Assembly (NCBI RefSeq): GCF_019104945.1
Contig: NZ_JAHRWW010000048.1
Location: 58,795 to 122,794 of the forward strand
Length of the DNA: 64,000 nucleotides
Origin: Thermomonas sp.
GTDB lineage: Bacteria > Pseudomonadota > Gammaproteobacteria > Xanthomonadales > Xanthomonadaceae
Reading direction: 5' to 3'
A program made the position numbers and the translations under genes. Positions 48,908 through 59,191 of the stretch are shown here, piece after piece; positions within the stretch are counted from its first letter, which is position 1, and each line of letters opens with the position of its first letter. The notes under the pieces were generated by a model, which saw nothing but the letters and a program-made list of their open reading frames with translations, ran no database searches and was not told the origin of the DNA.

Positions 48908-50053
48908 TCAAACCGCAATATCAATCTGTTGTAGGGTGCCCATTCCGCCGTCTTCGCGCAGGTAGATGCCAGAGCTGCGGATCGCCCCTTGCAGCGCGTT
49001 GTGGTTGTCTTTTAGCGCAAATGGGGTGTCGGTATTGCCCAGATACAGGGCGCCCACACCAAGCTTGAGCAGCCCAATTAACTGCTCTTTACCCGATTCG
49101 TCGCGCGTCCAAACGCGTAGATGGCTAAAAATGGCGTCTTTTTCGTCAATCCAGCCGTTACCGTCTTCATCATGCTGCGCTAGGTCGGCAAAGCCGTTGC
49201 CGCTTTGCGCGCCAAACAGTTCGCGGCCGTTGTTGATCTTGCCGTCGCCATTGTGATCCAGCGCCAAAAAGCCGCTGCCTGGGGCAACAAAGCGCATGTC
49301 GTCGCTCTGGCCGTCGGCGTCGAGGTCAAATTTGAACGTGGTCTGGGTGAGCTGCGCCGCATTGCCGTTGAAGTTGATCACCAAGGGGTCTCTCAGCTTG
49401 GCGTCACCCGCCTCTACGGTAAGACTACTGCGGCTTGCGTATGCGCGGCTCATATTGAGTTCGAGGTTGAGCTCGATCTCTTTTCCATCTGCCGTGCGCA
49501 CGATGCCTTTGGCGGTAAATTGCGTGGTTTCGCTTTCTTGGTGTACTTCTTCGGCGTGATAGCGCACGCCCCAGCCCACGCGGCCATTGCCTTGGCTGCG
49601 GCTGGCCTGCTGTTCTTCCGCTGCGGTGGCCAGTTCCGGTGGGGGGGTGGTGGTGTCTGGGGAGGTCAGCTCGTCGGCGCTAAATACTTGAATGCTGCGG
49701 CCGGTAAACTGTTCAACAAGCAGGCGCAGCATCGTCATTCTAAGCTCGCCCACGTTTTCCACAGTGGCGTCGGCGGGTTTAGCGGCGGCCGTGGCATCCA
49801 CCCCTGGGGAGGGGGTATTGGAGGTGGATGTCAGGCCTGAAAACAGTTCTGGTAATGATTCGCTGGCTTCTTGGCTGAGGGTGAGCCAGTCGCTGCTGGC
49901 CCCCATGCGCAGCTGCTCGCTGGAGGATGTTAGTTTTAGCTGTTGACGGCCATCCTTGGTGTCTTTCCACGCGGTCAGCGACTCTTCACGGCGCTGGTAT
50001 TCCAAATAGGCGTGGCTGCTGGAAAGCTGGAGATTCGAGCCGGAAATAATCAT
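48908..50053 (-). CDS. EF-hand-like calcium-binding protein of unknown function
   Basis: FKFDLDADGQSDDMRF, LDHNGDGKINNGRELFGAQSGNGFADLAQHDEDGNGWIDEKDAIFSHLRVW: several DxDxDG loops. Confidence 0.8.
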   Translation of the reverse strand: MIISGSNLQLSSSHAYLEYQRREESLTAWKDTKDGRQQLKLTSSSEQLRMGASSDWLTLSQEASESLPELFSGLTSTSNTPSPGVDATAAAKPADATVENVGELRMTMLRLLVEQFTGRSIQVFSADELTSPDTTTPPPELATAAEEQQASRSQGNGRVGWGVRYHAEEVHQESETTQFTAKGIVRTADGKEIELNLELNMSRAYASRSSLTVEAGDAKLRDPLVINFNGNAAQLTQTTFKFDLDADGQSDDMRFVAPGSGFLALDHNGDGKINNGRELFGAQSGNGFADLAQHDEDGNGWIDEKDAIFSHLRVWTRDESGKEQLIGLLKLGVGALYLGNTDTPFALKDNHNALQGAIRSSGIYLREDGGMGTLQQIDIAV

Positions 50054-50185
50054 GGGGGCACCGCACTAAAGACGACCTCAGAGTCGTTAGCGGCTGCGCT
50101 GCAGAAAACTTTAGCGGCCTGTCGCAGTCTTTGCGACGCGCACTGTCTAAGATGGGGTTCCCCTAAAGGCTTCTCTTTTTGACGC

Positions 50186-51574
50186 ATGGCTAAAACAACG
50201 AATAAACCACGCACGGCTTTTGTCTGCAGCGAGTGTGGCGCGGATTACGCCAAATGGCAGGGGCAGTGCGAGGCCTGCGGGGCGTGGAATACGCTATCGC
50301 AGATCGTGTTAGAGCCCGTCACGGCCACAGCTTCGCCCGCTGCACGCCGCAGCGGCTGGGCGGGTAAGGTGGACGCGCCGAAGATCACTGCCTTGGCCGA
50401 TGTGCAGGTGGACGAGCGCGCGCGCGCCAGCACCGGCATTGGCGAATTTGATCGCGTGCTGGGCGGCGGCTTGGCGGAAGGCGCGGTGGTGCTGGTGGGC
50501 GGTGATCCGGGCATCGGCAAGTCCACATTACTGCTGCAGGCTTTGGCGAAAATGGCGCACAGCTTGCCGGGGCTGTATGTCACGGGTGAAGAATCTTTGG
50601 CGCAGGTTGCAGGGCGTGCACAGCGCTTGGGGCTACCGCTGGAGGGGTTGCAGGCGTTGGCCGAAACCTGTGTAGAACGCATTTTGGAGCATGCGATTTC
50701 TGCGCGGCCGAGGCTACTGATTGCAGACTCCATTCAAACGCTTTGGACAGAAACCCTAACCGCAGCGCCAGGTTCGGTGTCGCAAGTGCGTGAGAGCGCC
50801 GCGAGGCTGGTGCGTTATGCCAAAGAAACTGGCACTGCGGTGTTTTTGATCGGTCATGTCACCAAGGAGGGCGGCATTGCCGGGCCGCGCGTGCTGGAGC
50901 ATATGGTGGACGCTGTGCTGTATTTTGAAGGCGATTCGGGCAGCCGTTTTCGCGTGCTGCGCGCGTTCAAAAATCGCTTCGGTGCGGCTAATGAACTGGG
51001 CGTGTTTGCGATGTCCGATGGCGGCTTGCGCGAGGTGTCGAACCCTTCGGCCATTTTTCTTTCCGGTAGCGGCCGCCCGCAGCCGGGGAGCTGCGTAATG
51101 GTGACGCGGGAAGGCACGCGCCCTCTGCTGGTGGAGGTGCAAGCCTTGGTGGACGCCTCGCCGCTGTCCAACCCTCGACGCGTGGTGGTGGGGCTAGAAG
51201 GTAATCGCTTGGCTATGCTGCTGGCGGTGCTGCACCGTCACGGTGGGGTGATGGTGGGCGATCAAGATGTGTTCGTGAATGTGGTGGGTGGTATTCGCGT
51301 GCAGGAAACCGCCGCTGATTTGCCGGTGTTGTTGGCGGTGTTGTCGTCGCTGCGCGATACGCCGCTGCCCGAGAAAACCATCGCCTTTGGTGAAGTGGGG
51401 CTATCGGGCGAAATTCGCCCGGTACCCAATGGCGAAGAACGTCTGAAAGAGGCCGCAACACACGGTTTTAAGCGTGCCATCGTGGCAAAGGCCAATGCGC
51501 CGAAAAGTGGCAGCTACAAAGGCATGGAGGTTGTGGGGGTAGAACGCCTAGCCGATGCGCTAGAGCAGGCGTGA
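50186..51574 (+). CDS. radA: DNA repair protein RadA
   Basis: Zn finger CSECGADYAKWQGQCEACGAWNT, Walker A GGDPGIGKST, KNRFGAANELGVF. Confidence 0.96.
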   Translation: MAKTTNKPRTAFVCSECGADYAKWQGQCEACGAWNTLSQIVLEPVTATASPAARRSGWAGKVDAPKITALADVQVDERARASTGIGEFDRVLGGGLAEGAVVLVGGDPGIGKSTLLLQALAKMAHSLPGLYVTGEESLAQVAGRAQRLGLPLEGLQALAETCVERILEHAISARPRLLIADSIQTLWTETLTAAPGSVSQVRESAARLVRYAKETGTAVFLIGHVTKEGGIAGPRVLEHMVDAVLYFEGDSGSRFRVLRAFKNRFGAANELGVFAMSDGGLREVSNPSAIFLSGSGRPQPGSCVMVTREGTRPLLVEVQALVDASPLSNPRRVVVGLEGNRLAMLLAVLHRHGGVMVGDQDVFVNVVGGIRVQETAADLPVLLAVLSSLRDTPLPEKTIAFGEVGLSGEIRPVPNGEERLKEAATHGFKRAIVAKANAPKSGSYKGMEVVGVERLADALEQA

Positions 51575-51598
51575 GCCTGCCCTAGCGGTGCCACTTTC

Positions 51599-53269
51599 TT
51601 AGCGCAGGTAGGCCGGCGGTGGTGGAAAGCCGGTGCACGCACCGGTAGAGGCCGAACTCACCGATGCGGCAAACTTTGCCAGTGCGCCTGAGGTGGGCGG
51701 TGGGTTGACCGGGCGCCACTCGTTGCTGCGGCTGGCGAGATCTGCCGTGGTGGAAATGGTGCGTGCTTCCACGTCGATGGTGATCGCATCGCCTGTGCGC
51801 AGGCGGCCAATGGGGCCATCCAGCGCGGCTTCCGGGCAGATATGGCCAATCATGAAGCCGTAAGTGGCGCCGGAGAAACGGCCGTCGGTAATCAGCGCCA
51901 CGTCGCCGCCCAGCCCTTGGCCAATAAGCGCAGCGGTAACCGCGAGCATTTCGCGCATCCCTGGCCCACCCACTGGCCCTTCACCACGGATCACCACCAC
52001 GTCACCCGCCACGATTTCGCGGCGCTGCACGGCGGCAAATGCCGCGTCTTCGCCATCAAACACGCGCGCGGTGCCAGAAAATTGCAGCGCGCTATGCCCA
52101 GCAAGTTTCACCACGCAGCCTTCAGGTGCAATGTTGCCGTAGATGATGCCGTAGCCGCCACGTGCCTTTACCGGAGTATCAACATTCAAAATAACCTGCT
52201 GGCCGTTGGTTTCTTCAGCCTTAGCAAATTCTTCAAACAGGGTTTTGCCGCTTACTGTGGGCTGATCCACAATCAACCCCGCCTGTTGCAAACGCTGCCC
52301 GAGCAGGCGCGAGCCACCGGCGGTGTACATATCTGGAGCCATGAAGCGGCCGCCGGGTTTCATGTCGGCAATCACCGGCGTGCGGCGGCTGATCGCGTCG
52401 AACTCGTCCAGCGAAAATTCAACACCCGCCTCACGCGCAATCGCCACTAAATGCAGCACGGTATTGGTAGAGCCAGCGGTGGAGGTGGCGGCTACAGCGG
52501 CGTTGCGAATGGCGTCAGAAGTGAGGAAAGAGCGCGCGGAAATATTGTCGCGTACTAACTCCATCACGCGCACGCCGCACGCATGGGCGGCTTCGCGCTT
52601 CTTCGGGTCGGGCGCGGGAATATCGTTCATGCCCACCGGGGCGAGGCCTAAAAACGTGGTGGCGAGCGCCATCGTATTGGCGGTGAATTGGCCGCCACAA
52701 GCGCCTTCGCACTTACAGGCTTCGGTTTCCACCTGCTTAAGTTCTTCGGCGTCGATCAAGCCCGCCGCGTGTGCGCCCACGGCTTCAAATACGTCTTGAA
52801 TGGTGATGTCTTTGCCCTTGTGCTGGCCCGGCAAGATGCTGCCGCCGTAGAGCATCAGCCCCGGTAGGTCGAGGCGGGCCAGAGCCATGGCGGCGGCAGG
52901 GATGGTTTTATCGCATCCGCACAGCACCACCACGCCGTCGAGGCAATGGCCTTTCACCGCAAGCTCGATCGAATCGGCGATCAAATCGCGCGAGGGCAGC
53001 GAGGCGCACATGCCAGGGCTACCCATCGCGATGCCGTCGGTTACGGCGATGGTATTGAATTCAAAAGCGGTGCCGCCATTGGCCTGAACCCCGGCGCGCA
53101 CATGCTGCGCTAGCTCGCGCAGGTTAAGGTTGCACGGAGATACATCCGTCCATGTATGCACGATAGCGATCATGGGCTTGGCAATCGCGGCATCATCAAG
53201 GCCGGTGGCGCGCAGCATGGCGCGGGCCGGGGCGTGAACGGGGCCGGATTTGATGGCATCGCTTTTCAT
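51599..53269 (-). CDS. ilvD: Dihydroxy-acid dehydratase
   Basis: [73 protein letters not shown]. Confidence 0.94.
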   Translation of the reverse strand: MKSDAIKSGPVHAPARAMLRATGLDDAAIAKPMIAIVHTWTDVSPCNLNLRELAQHVRAGVQANGGTAFEFNTIAVTDGIAMGSPGMCASLPSRDLIADSIELAVKGHCLDGVVVLCGCDKTIPAAAMALARLDLPGLMLYGGSILPGQHKGKDITIQDVFEAVGAHAAGLIDAEELKQVETEACKCEGACGGQFTANTMALATTFLGLAPVGMNDIPAPDPKKREAAHACGVRVMELVRDNISARSFLTSDAIRNAAVAATSTAGSTNTVLHLVAIAREAGVEFSLDEFDAISRRTPVIADMKPGGRFMAPDMYTAGGSRLLGQRLQQAGLIVDQPTVSGKTLFEEFAKAEETNGQQVILNVDTPVKARGGYGIIYGNIAPEGCVVKLAGHSALQFSGTARVFDGEDAAFAAVQRREIVAGDVVVIRGEGPVGGPGMREMLAVTAALIGQGLGGDVALITDGRFSGATYGFMIGHICPEAALDGPIGRLRTGDAITIDVEARTISTTADLASRSNEWRPVNPPPTSGALAKFAASVSSASTGACTGFPPPPAYLR

Positions 53270-53313
53270 CGTGGCATGTACTCCGTGAGTGTCTGAAGTG
53301 GCTAAGGAAGGGG

Positions 53314-53352
53314 CAAAAGAAAACCCCGCACGGGAGGCCCGGTGCGGGGTTT
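53314..53352 (-). terminator. Attenuator terminator upstream of ilvD
   Basis: Minus strand aaaccccgcac-cgggcctccc-gtgcggggttttcttttgc. Confidence 0.82.
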
Positions 53353-53372
53353 CGGAGGTCGGGATGTTTAGT

Positions 53373-53459
53373 TCATCTGGCTCGACGCACCGCTCCGCAC
53401 TGGCAGGGACTAATAAGTACCAGCTGAATAAGGAGGGTGTGAGCGGTAAGAGACTTCAT
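53373..53459 (-). CDS. Branched-chain amino-acid leader peptide, 28 aa ([28 protein letters not shown])
   Basis: LLIQLVLI codon cluster followed by the terminator 53314-53352 ahead of ilvD. Confidence 0.72.
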   Translation of the reverse strand: MKSLTAHTLLIQLVLISPCQCGAVRRAR

Positions 53460-53509
53460 CCTGTCGATGCTGTGGTGCAGCAAAGGAAATGTCAAGAGGG
53501 GGCGTGAAA

Positions 53510-55105
53510 TTAGTGCCCACCGCCTCCCGGTGGCCCGGCTTTCGCGCCAAATGGCGGTTTGGCCACCCAAATAAACGCGATGACACAAATAAAGATGATG
53601 CCGAGCAAATAGAAAATTTCGTTGAAGCTGATCTGCGAGGCTTGGTTGGAAATCATGCGCTCTACAACAGCCGCGCCGCGCTGTATATCGCCCCCGCCAT
53701 ATTGCGCCACTTGCTGCATGGTGTTGGGATCAAGCGTTGAAACGTGCTCGGTGAGCTGGGCATGATGCGTGGCACCGCGTGCGCTCCACGCGTAGGTGGT
53801 GAGCGAGGCCGAGAAGCTGCCGCCCAGCGTACGCAGAAAGGTCATTAGCCCCGAACCTGCAGCGATTTCGTGCTGGGCAAGGTCGGAAAGCAGAATCTGC
53901 AGTACCGGCATGAAGAACAGTGCAACGCCCAAGCCTTGGAACAACTGCACCATTGCGACATGGGTGAAATCTACGTCGAGGTTGAACCCCGCGCGCATAA
54001 AGCTGGTGAAGGACATCGCAATAAACGCGAAGCTGGCGAGCATGCGCAAATCAAAACGATTGGCGTATTTGCCCACAAAAGGCGTGAGTAAAATCGGCAA
54101 GATGCCAATGGGCGCCGTAGCAAAGCCTGCCCAGATAGCGGTGTAGCCAAGGTCGTACTGCAACCATAGCGGCACCAAAATACCCACGCTGAAAAACGCG
54201 CCGTAGGCCAGCACCATGGCGAGCGTACCCGCGGCAAAATTGCGGTGGCGAAATAGGCGCAAATCAACAATTGGGTCGTCGTCGGTTAGTTCCCAAATGA
54301 TGAATACAGCCAAGCCAATCACCGCCAGGATGGCCAAGATCACGATCTTGGTGGAAGAAAACCAGTCTTCATCATTGCCAAGGTCCAGCAAGATTTGCAG
54401 TGCGCCCACACCCAGTACAAGGGTGAGCAGGCCCACATAGTCCATCTTCGGTGTATCGGTTTTTTCTGGACGCCCTTTGAGCTGCGCGCCCACCACGGTA
54501 CTGGCAAAAATACCGATGGGAATATTGATGAAGAAAATCCATTCCCAGCTGTAGTTATCGGTAATCCAGCCGCCCAAGATCGGGCCTGCAATGGGTGCAA
54601 CCACAGTCACCATCGCCAGCAGCGCGAGTGCGTGCCCGCGTTTAGCAGGTGGGTAGATGGATAGCAGCAGCGCCTGCGTAACGGGGTACATAGGGCCAGC
54701 AAGCAAGCCCTGCAGGGCGCGCGCCATCACCAATAAGCCCATGCTGTGCGCAAGCCCGCATAGGAACGAGGCAAACACGAACCCCAGCGTTGACCACATA
54801 AACAGCTTGCGTTCGCCGAAGCGGCGCGCCAGCCATCCGGTGAGTGGTAGCGCAATGGCGGTACTCACGGCGAACGAGGTAATCACCCAGGTGGCTTGAT
54901 TGGCACTGCCGCCTAAGTTGCCGGAAATGGTGGCAAGCGACACATTGGCGATGGTGGTATCGAGCACCTGCATGAAGCTAGCCAGCGCCAACCCAAGCGT
55001 TGTGAGCGCAACACTGGGCGGGCGGAAATCAGCCAGTGTAGGTGTCCCCGCCTCTGGCCCCGGCGGCAGCCCGGCCGCGCCTTCTTCTTGTGCAATCGTG
55101 GTCAT
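53510..55105 (-). CDS. emrB: DHA2-family MFS multidrug transporter, EmrB-like
   Basis: FMQVLDTTIANVSLATISGNLGGSANQATWVITSFAVSTAIALPLTGWLARRFGERK. Confidence 0.92.
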   Translation of the reverse strand: MTTIAQEEGAAGLPPGPEAGTPTLADFRPPSVALTTLGLALASFMQVLDTTIANVSLATISGNLGGSANQATWVITSFAVSTAIALPLTGWLARRFGERKLFMWSTLGFVFASFLCGLAHSMGLLVMARALQGLLAGPMYPVTQALLLSIYPPAKRGHALALLAMVTVVAPIAGPILGGWITDNYSWEWIFFINIPIGIFASTVVGAQLKGRPEKTDTPKMDYVGLLTLVLGVGALQILLDLGNDEDWFSSTKIVILAILAVIGLAVFIIWELTDDDPIVDLRLFRHRNFAAGTLAMVLAYGAFFSVGILVPLWLQYDLGYTAIWAGFATAPIGILPILLTPFVGKYANRFDLRMLASFAFIAMSFTSFMRAGFNLDVDFTHVAMVQLFQGLGVALFFMPVLQILLSDLAQHEIAAGSGLMTFLRTLGGSFSASLTTYAWSARGATHHAQLTEHVSTLDPNTMQQVAQYGGGDIQRGAAVVERMISNQASQISFNEIFYLLGIIFICVIAFIWVAKPPFGAKAGPPGGGGH

Positions 55106-55118
55106 GCGGGCGAAGCCG

Positions 55119-56336
55119 TTAGGAAGCCTTCAGGCCGGGGAGGTTTTTTTCAACGATGGATTCGATCAGTACGTCGGCATCGTGCAACTGCTTGGCATAG
55201 GCCTCGGTGCTGAGTACGGGCTTATTGTTGGGGGCTTCTGGAAGCACGCGGCCACTTTGGTCACGCACATTGACCACCACCGCCATACTCATGCCAAGCC
55301 GTAGCGGGTGTTCAATCAGCTGCTTGCGGTCTAGCTCGATGCGCACCGGCACGCGCTGCACGATCTTGATCCAGTTGCCGCTGGCGTTTTGTGCAGGCAG
55401 CAGCGCAAACGCACTGCCCGTGCCAAGGCCCAAGCTTGCAAGTTTGCCGGTGTATTCCACGTCATCGCCGTACACGTCAGCGGTGAGTGTCACAGGCTGG
55501 CCGAGGCGCATATTGTGCAACTGGGTTTCTTTGAAATTAGCGTCCACCCACACGCTATGCAGCGGCACCACGGCCATCAACGGAGCACCCGGTTGAATGC
55601 GTTCGCCTAATTGCACACTGCGTTTGGCTACGTAGCCGTCGATAGGGGCCACCACGGCAGCGCGCTGCAGGTTCAAATAGGCCTGACGTAGCTGCGCAGC
55701 AGCGGCTTGCACCTGCGGCTGGCTGGCCACGGTGGTGGCATCGATCAAAGCGCGGCTGCGTGAAAGTTGCCCGTGTGATGCGGAAAGCGCGGCTTCGGCG
55801 GCTTGTAGCTGGGCTTGTGCGTGCGCTAATTCTTCAGAAGAAACAGCTCCACTGGCCACCAACCCGCGACGGCGCTCCACGTCTTCGCGCGCCTGCTTTA
55901 GTGCCACTTCGCGCGCAGCAATATCGGCTTGCGCAGTATCAACACTGCTAAACAGGCCGCGTACTTGGCGCACGGTTGCAGCAAGATTGGCCTCGGCTTG
56001 TTCCAATGCCACCTTGGCATCATTGGGGTCAAGTTGAACGAGCACTTGCCCTGCTTGTACACGCATACCGTCGTCGGCATTGATGGCAACCACTGTACCC
56101 GGTGTTTGCGCGGTGATATTGACGACATCGCCTTGAATGTAGGCATCGTCCGTGACCTGCTGCCAGCGTGCCACCAATAGGTAGTAAGCAGACCAGCCTG
56201 CACCGACGATCAGGGCGATCAGGAGCAGAATCAACAGCGCACGGCGGCGTTTGCCAGTGGGCTTCAGCGCGGTTTGCGAAGGCGGCAGTGGGGCCGCATT
56301 GCCGGCAGAGTGTTTAGGTGTGGTTTCAGTGGTCAT
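55119..56336 (-). CDS. emrA: Membrane-fusion (HlyD/EmrA) protein
   Basis: YYLLVARWQQVTDDAYIQGDVVNITAQTPGTVVAINADDGMRVQAGQVLVQLDPND. Confidence 0.92.
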   Translation of the reverse strand: MTTETTPKHSAGNAAPLPPSQTALKPTGKRRRALLILLLIALIVGAGWSAYYLLVARWQQVTDDAYIQGDVVNITAQTPGTVVAINADDGMRVQAGQVLVQLDPNDAKVALEQAEANLAATVRQVRGLFSSVDTAQADIAAREVALKQAREDVERRRGLVASGAVSSEELAHAQAQLQAAEAALSASHGQLSRSRALIDATTVASQPQVQAAAAQLRQAYLNLQRAAVVAPIDGYVAKRSVQLGERIQPGAPLMAVVPLHSVWVDANFKETQLHNMRLGQPVTLTADVYGDDVEYTGKLASLGLGTGSAFALLPAQNASGNWIKIVQRVPVRIELDRKQLIEHPLRLGMSMAVVVNVRDQSGRVLPEAPNNKPVLSTEAYAKQLHDADVLIESIVEKNLPGLKAS

Positions 56337-57783
56337 GGCGGTATTCGTTAGAAGCGGTGGCGGTTGGGGCGCTTACGGCGGTGCCGCCGCCTAACGCCTG
56401 CTCAAGTTGAATGCTGGCGCTGCGGCGTACAGCGTGCAGGGTGCTTAGCTGGTGTTCGAGTTGTAGCAGCGGCTTTTGCGCATTGAGAAGATCAAGTCGC
56501 GTTGCGAGGCCCGCGCGCTGGCGCTGCTCGACCTGCGTATAGGCCTTGTGGGCCGTGTCATAGGCTTGCTTGGCGTTGCCAATTTGCGCGTCCAACGCAT
56601 GCGCCGATTGCACTGCGTCGGTTACTTCGCGAATGGCCGATAGTAGTGTTTGGTTGTAACTGGCCACGGCGAGGTCGTAATCGGCTTGGCTGCTGCGCAG
56701 CTGCTGCTTCAATAAACCGCCTTCAAAAATGGGTAGGCTGAGCGCGGGGCCGCCGCTAAGTAGCAGGGCCTTACTATCGAAGAGTTCGTTGAGGTGGCCT
56801 GAAGCTAGCCCCACAAGCGCAGAGAGGTTGATGCTGGGGTAGAACGCTGCCTTGCTCGCGTAAACACCGCGCTGCGCGGCTTCCACGCGCCAACGGGCGG
56901 CCACGATATCGGGGCGTCGTGCCAACAGGCCGCTGGGGAGATCGGAAGGGATCACCAGCGCCGGGGTTTGTAGTTGCGGGCGGGTAATGCTCGCACCACG
57001 GTCGGGGCCAGCGCCCAGAAGTGCGGCCAGCGCATTTTGTAACTGCTGAATTTGATGCTCGGCGGCCTGTGTTTGCTGGCGTGCCAGCGCAGCGGTGCTT
57101 TGATTTTGATGAAGTGCAATGCCGTTATCGAGACCCGCTTTGATGCGTTGCTGGTTAAGGGCCACCAAGGCTTCGCTGCGGGTGGTTTCGGCTTTTGCGG
57201 TATCCAGCGCATCAAACGCCTGTGCCAGTGCGCCGTAGGTCAGCGCGATATTGCTGGTCAGCGCGAGCCGCGCCGCCTGTGCATCCACTTCGCTGGCACG
57301 GGCGTTGCCCACGGCCGCCTGCCATTTATTGCGCGAAACGCCCCAAAAATCCGGGTTCCACGCGAGCTTCAGCATCAGCACATCGGCAAGATTGAAGTGC
57401 CCGCCGATCTCATCGCCTGCCAACGTTTCGGGAAGCTGCATGCCCGCGAGCTGTGCGCTGGCTCCCACGGAGGGTTTGCGCACCGCGTCGGCCACGCCCG
57501 CCTGCGCCAAGGCTTTGCGGGTACGCGCGTCGGCGGCTTCAATGGAAGGCGCATTTGCCAGCGCTTCTTGCATCAGCGCATCGAGCTGCGGGTCGGCAAA
57601 CGCGGCCCACCACTGCTCGGTAGGCCAAGCAGCGTCGGACACCTGTGTGCCTATCAGCGATTGGCTTGCGTGCAGATCGGCCATCGCGCGCGGCGTGTTA
57701 TGTGCGGTAAGGCCGTCGCCTGTGGCACAGCCACCAAGCAGCGCTGCGGCCAGCGCAAGGGTGAGAGGAAGGCGTTGAGACAT
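56326..57783 (-). CDS. Outer-membrane efflux factor, NodT/TolC-like lipoprotein
   Basis: Lipobox LGGCATGD; WWAAFADPQLDALMQEALANAPSIEAADARTRKALAQ; RRPDIVAARWRVEAAQRGVYASKAAFYPSINL. Confidence 0.9.
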   Translation of the reverse strand: MSQRLPLTLALAAALLGGCATGDGLTAHNTPRAMADLHASQSLIGTQVSDAAWPTEQWWAAFADPQLDALMQEALANAPSIEAADARTRKALAQAGVADAVRKPSVGASAQLAGMQLPETLAGDEIGGHFNLADVLMLKLAWNPDFWGVSRNKWQAAVGNARASEVDAQAARLALTSNIALTYGALAQAFDALDTAKAETTRSEALVALNQQRIKAGLDNGIALHQNQSTAALARQQTQAAEHQIQQLQNALAALLGAGPDRGASITRPQLQTPALVIPSDLPSGLLARRPDIVAARWRVEAAQRGVYASKAAFYPSINLSALVGLASGHLNELFDSKALLLSGGPALSLPIFEGGLLKQQLRSSQADYDLAVASYNQTLLSAIREVTDAVQSAHALDAQIGNAKQAYDTAHKAYTQVEQRQRAGLATRLDLLNAQKPLLQLEHQLSTLHAVRRSASIQLEQALGGGTAVSAPTATASNEYRHDH

Positions 57784-57786
57784 GGG

Positions 57787-58245
57787 TTATTCCGAAGAGG
57801 TCAAGTTGTCGCGCACCTGTTCCAGCAGGCGTGTGAGTTGAATGCGTGTGGCCTCGTCCATCCCGTGGAGCGCGCATTCGCGCACGCGCTGGCCGCACTG
57901 TTCGATATCACTCCAAATTGCTTTGCCAGCGGGGGTGAGGTGGATATTCAGCGCACGCCGATCATTTGGATCGGTACGGCGCTCCAGCAGGCCGCGTGCT
58001 TCCAGTTTGTCGAGCAACCGGGTCATCGCACCGGGGTTCAAATAAGCCAGGCGCGCTAAGTCGGTTACGCCCGCGCTACTGGTGGCGAGATATTTCAGCG
58101 TGATGAACTGGCTGAAGTTCAGGTCGTGCCCAGCGGCTGCCAGCTCTTTTTCCATCCGCGCCCACATCGCGTCGCGGGTTTGTCGAAACAGTAGGCCGAG
58201 CGCGGAACCACTGCGCGCGGCATCGGGGGGCGTTGGGGTATTCAT
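57787..58245 (-). CDS. MarR-family transcriptional regulator
   Basis: LARLAYLNPGAMTRLLDKLEARGLLERRTDPNDRRALNIHLTPAGKAIW; first gene of the efflux operon. Confidence 0.92.
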   Translation of the reverse strand: MNTPTPPDAARSGSALGLLFRQTRDAMWARMEKELAAAGHDLNFSQFITLKYLATSSAGVTDLARLAYLNPGAMTRLLDKLEARGLLERRTDPNDRRALNIHLTPAGKAIWSDIEQCGQRVRECALHGMDEATRIQLTRLLEQVRDNLTSSE

Positions 58246-58309
58246 GGCGCAAAAGTGTGCGCGCATGAAAATTACTTGTCAATGCAACTATTGCACTGGC
58301 AAGTTATTA

Positions 58310-59104
58310 TTAGGCGGAACGATGCAGGATCAATTCCAAAACGAATTTGCTGCCAAAAAAGGCCAACACCAGCAGGATGAGCGCTGCCAGCGTCCAGCGC
58401 ACCGCTTTGGTGCCGCGCCAGCCGCGCAGGTGGCGGCCGAGCAATAGCCCACCGAACACCAGCCACGACAGCACGCTGAGCACGGTTTTGTGCACCAAAT
58501 GCTGGGCGAAGAGATCATCTACAAACAGTACGCCGGTGAGCAGGGTGGCGGTAAGCAGCGCAAACCCCACCGCAATGCTGCGAAAGAGCAGAGCTTCCAG
58601 TTCGGTCAGTGGCGGCAGAGCGCGCAGCCAGAGGTGGAAGGTGCGACGGCGCAGAGCGCGCTCCTGCAACCATAAAAACACCGCAAGGACAGCGGATAGG
58701 GCAAGCGTGGCGTTGGCGAGTAGAGCAAGCCATGCGTGTAACAGCAGGCGCCAGTCTAAAGGTTCGGGTAGCGTGCTATGCCCATACAGGGCGTAACTAA
58801 GTAGAAGGAGCGCTGCGAGTGGAAACACCACCACGCCCAGCGCCTGCATGCGGCCTGCGCTTGCAGCCAATAGGGTGAGCAGCGCCATACCCAGCCCCAC
58901 CAGTGAAAGCGCGGCAAAGAAATGCAGGTCGGTGGCACCTGTTTGTCGCCAGGCCAGCCAGTGCACACTGGCGTGCAGCAACACGGCGGGGATGGCCAGA
59001 AACAGCGGCGCACGCGGTAGCGTGGTGCGCTCGGTGCGCGCAGCAAGGCCTAGCCATATGGCGCTGCCGAAGTAGAGAACGATGGCGGTCATTGCAGGGA
59101 GCAT
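58310..59104 (-). CDS. CcsA-like cytochrome c assembly membrane protein (YpjD type)
   Basis: Multi-TM protein; LLLHAWLALLANATLALSAVLAVFLWLQERALR and HLVHKTVLSVLSWLVFGGLLLGRHLRGWRGTKAVRW; next to ffh. Confidence 0.82.
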   Translation of the reverse strand: MLPAMTAIVLYFGSAIWLGLAARTERTTLPRAPLFLAIPAVLLHASVHWLAWRQTGATDLHFFAALSLVGLGMALLTLLAASAGRMQALGVVVFPLAALLLLSYALYGHSTLPEPLDWRLLLHAWLALLANATLALSAVLAVFLWLQERALRRRTFHLWLRALPPLTELEALLFRSIAVGFALLTATLLTGVLFVDDLFAQHLVHKTVLSVLSWLVFGGLLLGRHLRGWRGTKAVRWTLAALILLVLAFFGSKFVLELILHRSA

Positions 59105-59191
59105 GCGCAAAGTTTCGCATAACGCGAGGAAAAGAGCGTCTGCCGCTATACTTACCGATCTCAATTTTTACAGCAGCAAGGGTGCGCCCGC

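Noticed and set aside
49641-49647. G7/C7 tract in the EF-hand-like gene
   Set aside because: Encodes a Pro run (TTTPPPEL); too short to argue for slippage.
53373-53588. 71-aa minus-strand ORF as given in the track
   Set aside because: Its N-terminal part overlaps the emrB 3' end; only the 28-aa portion from 53459 has leader-peptide character.
57052-58059. 335-aa plus-strand ORF opposite the outer-membrane efflux factor and marR
   Set aside because: Antisense to two confident genes; low-complexity mirror translation.
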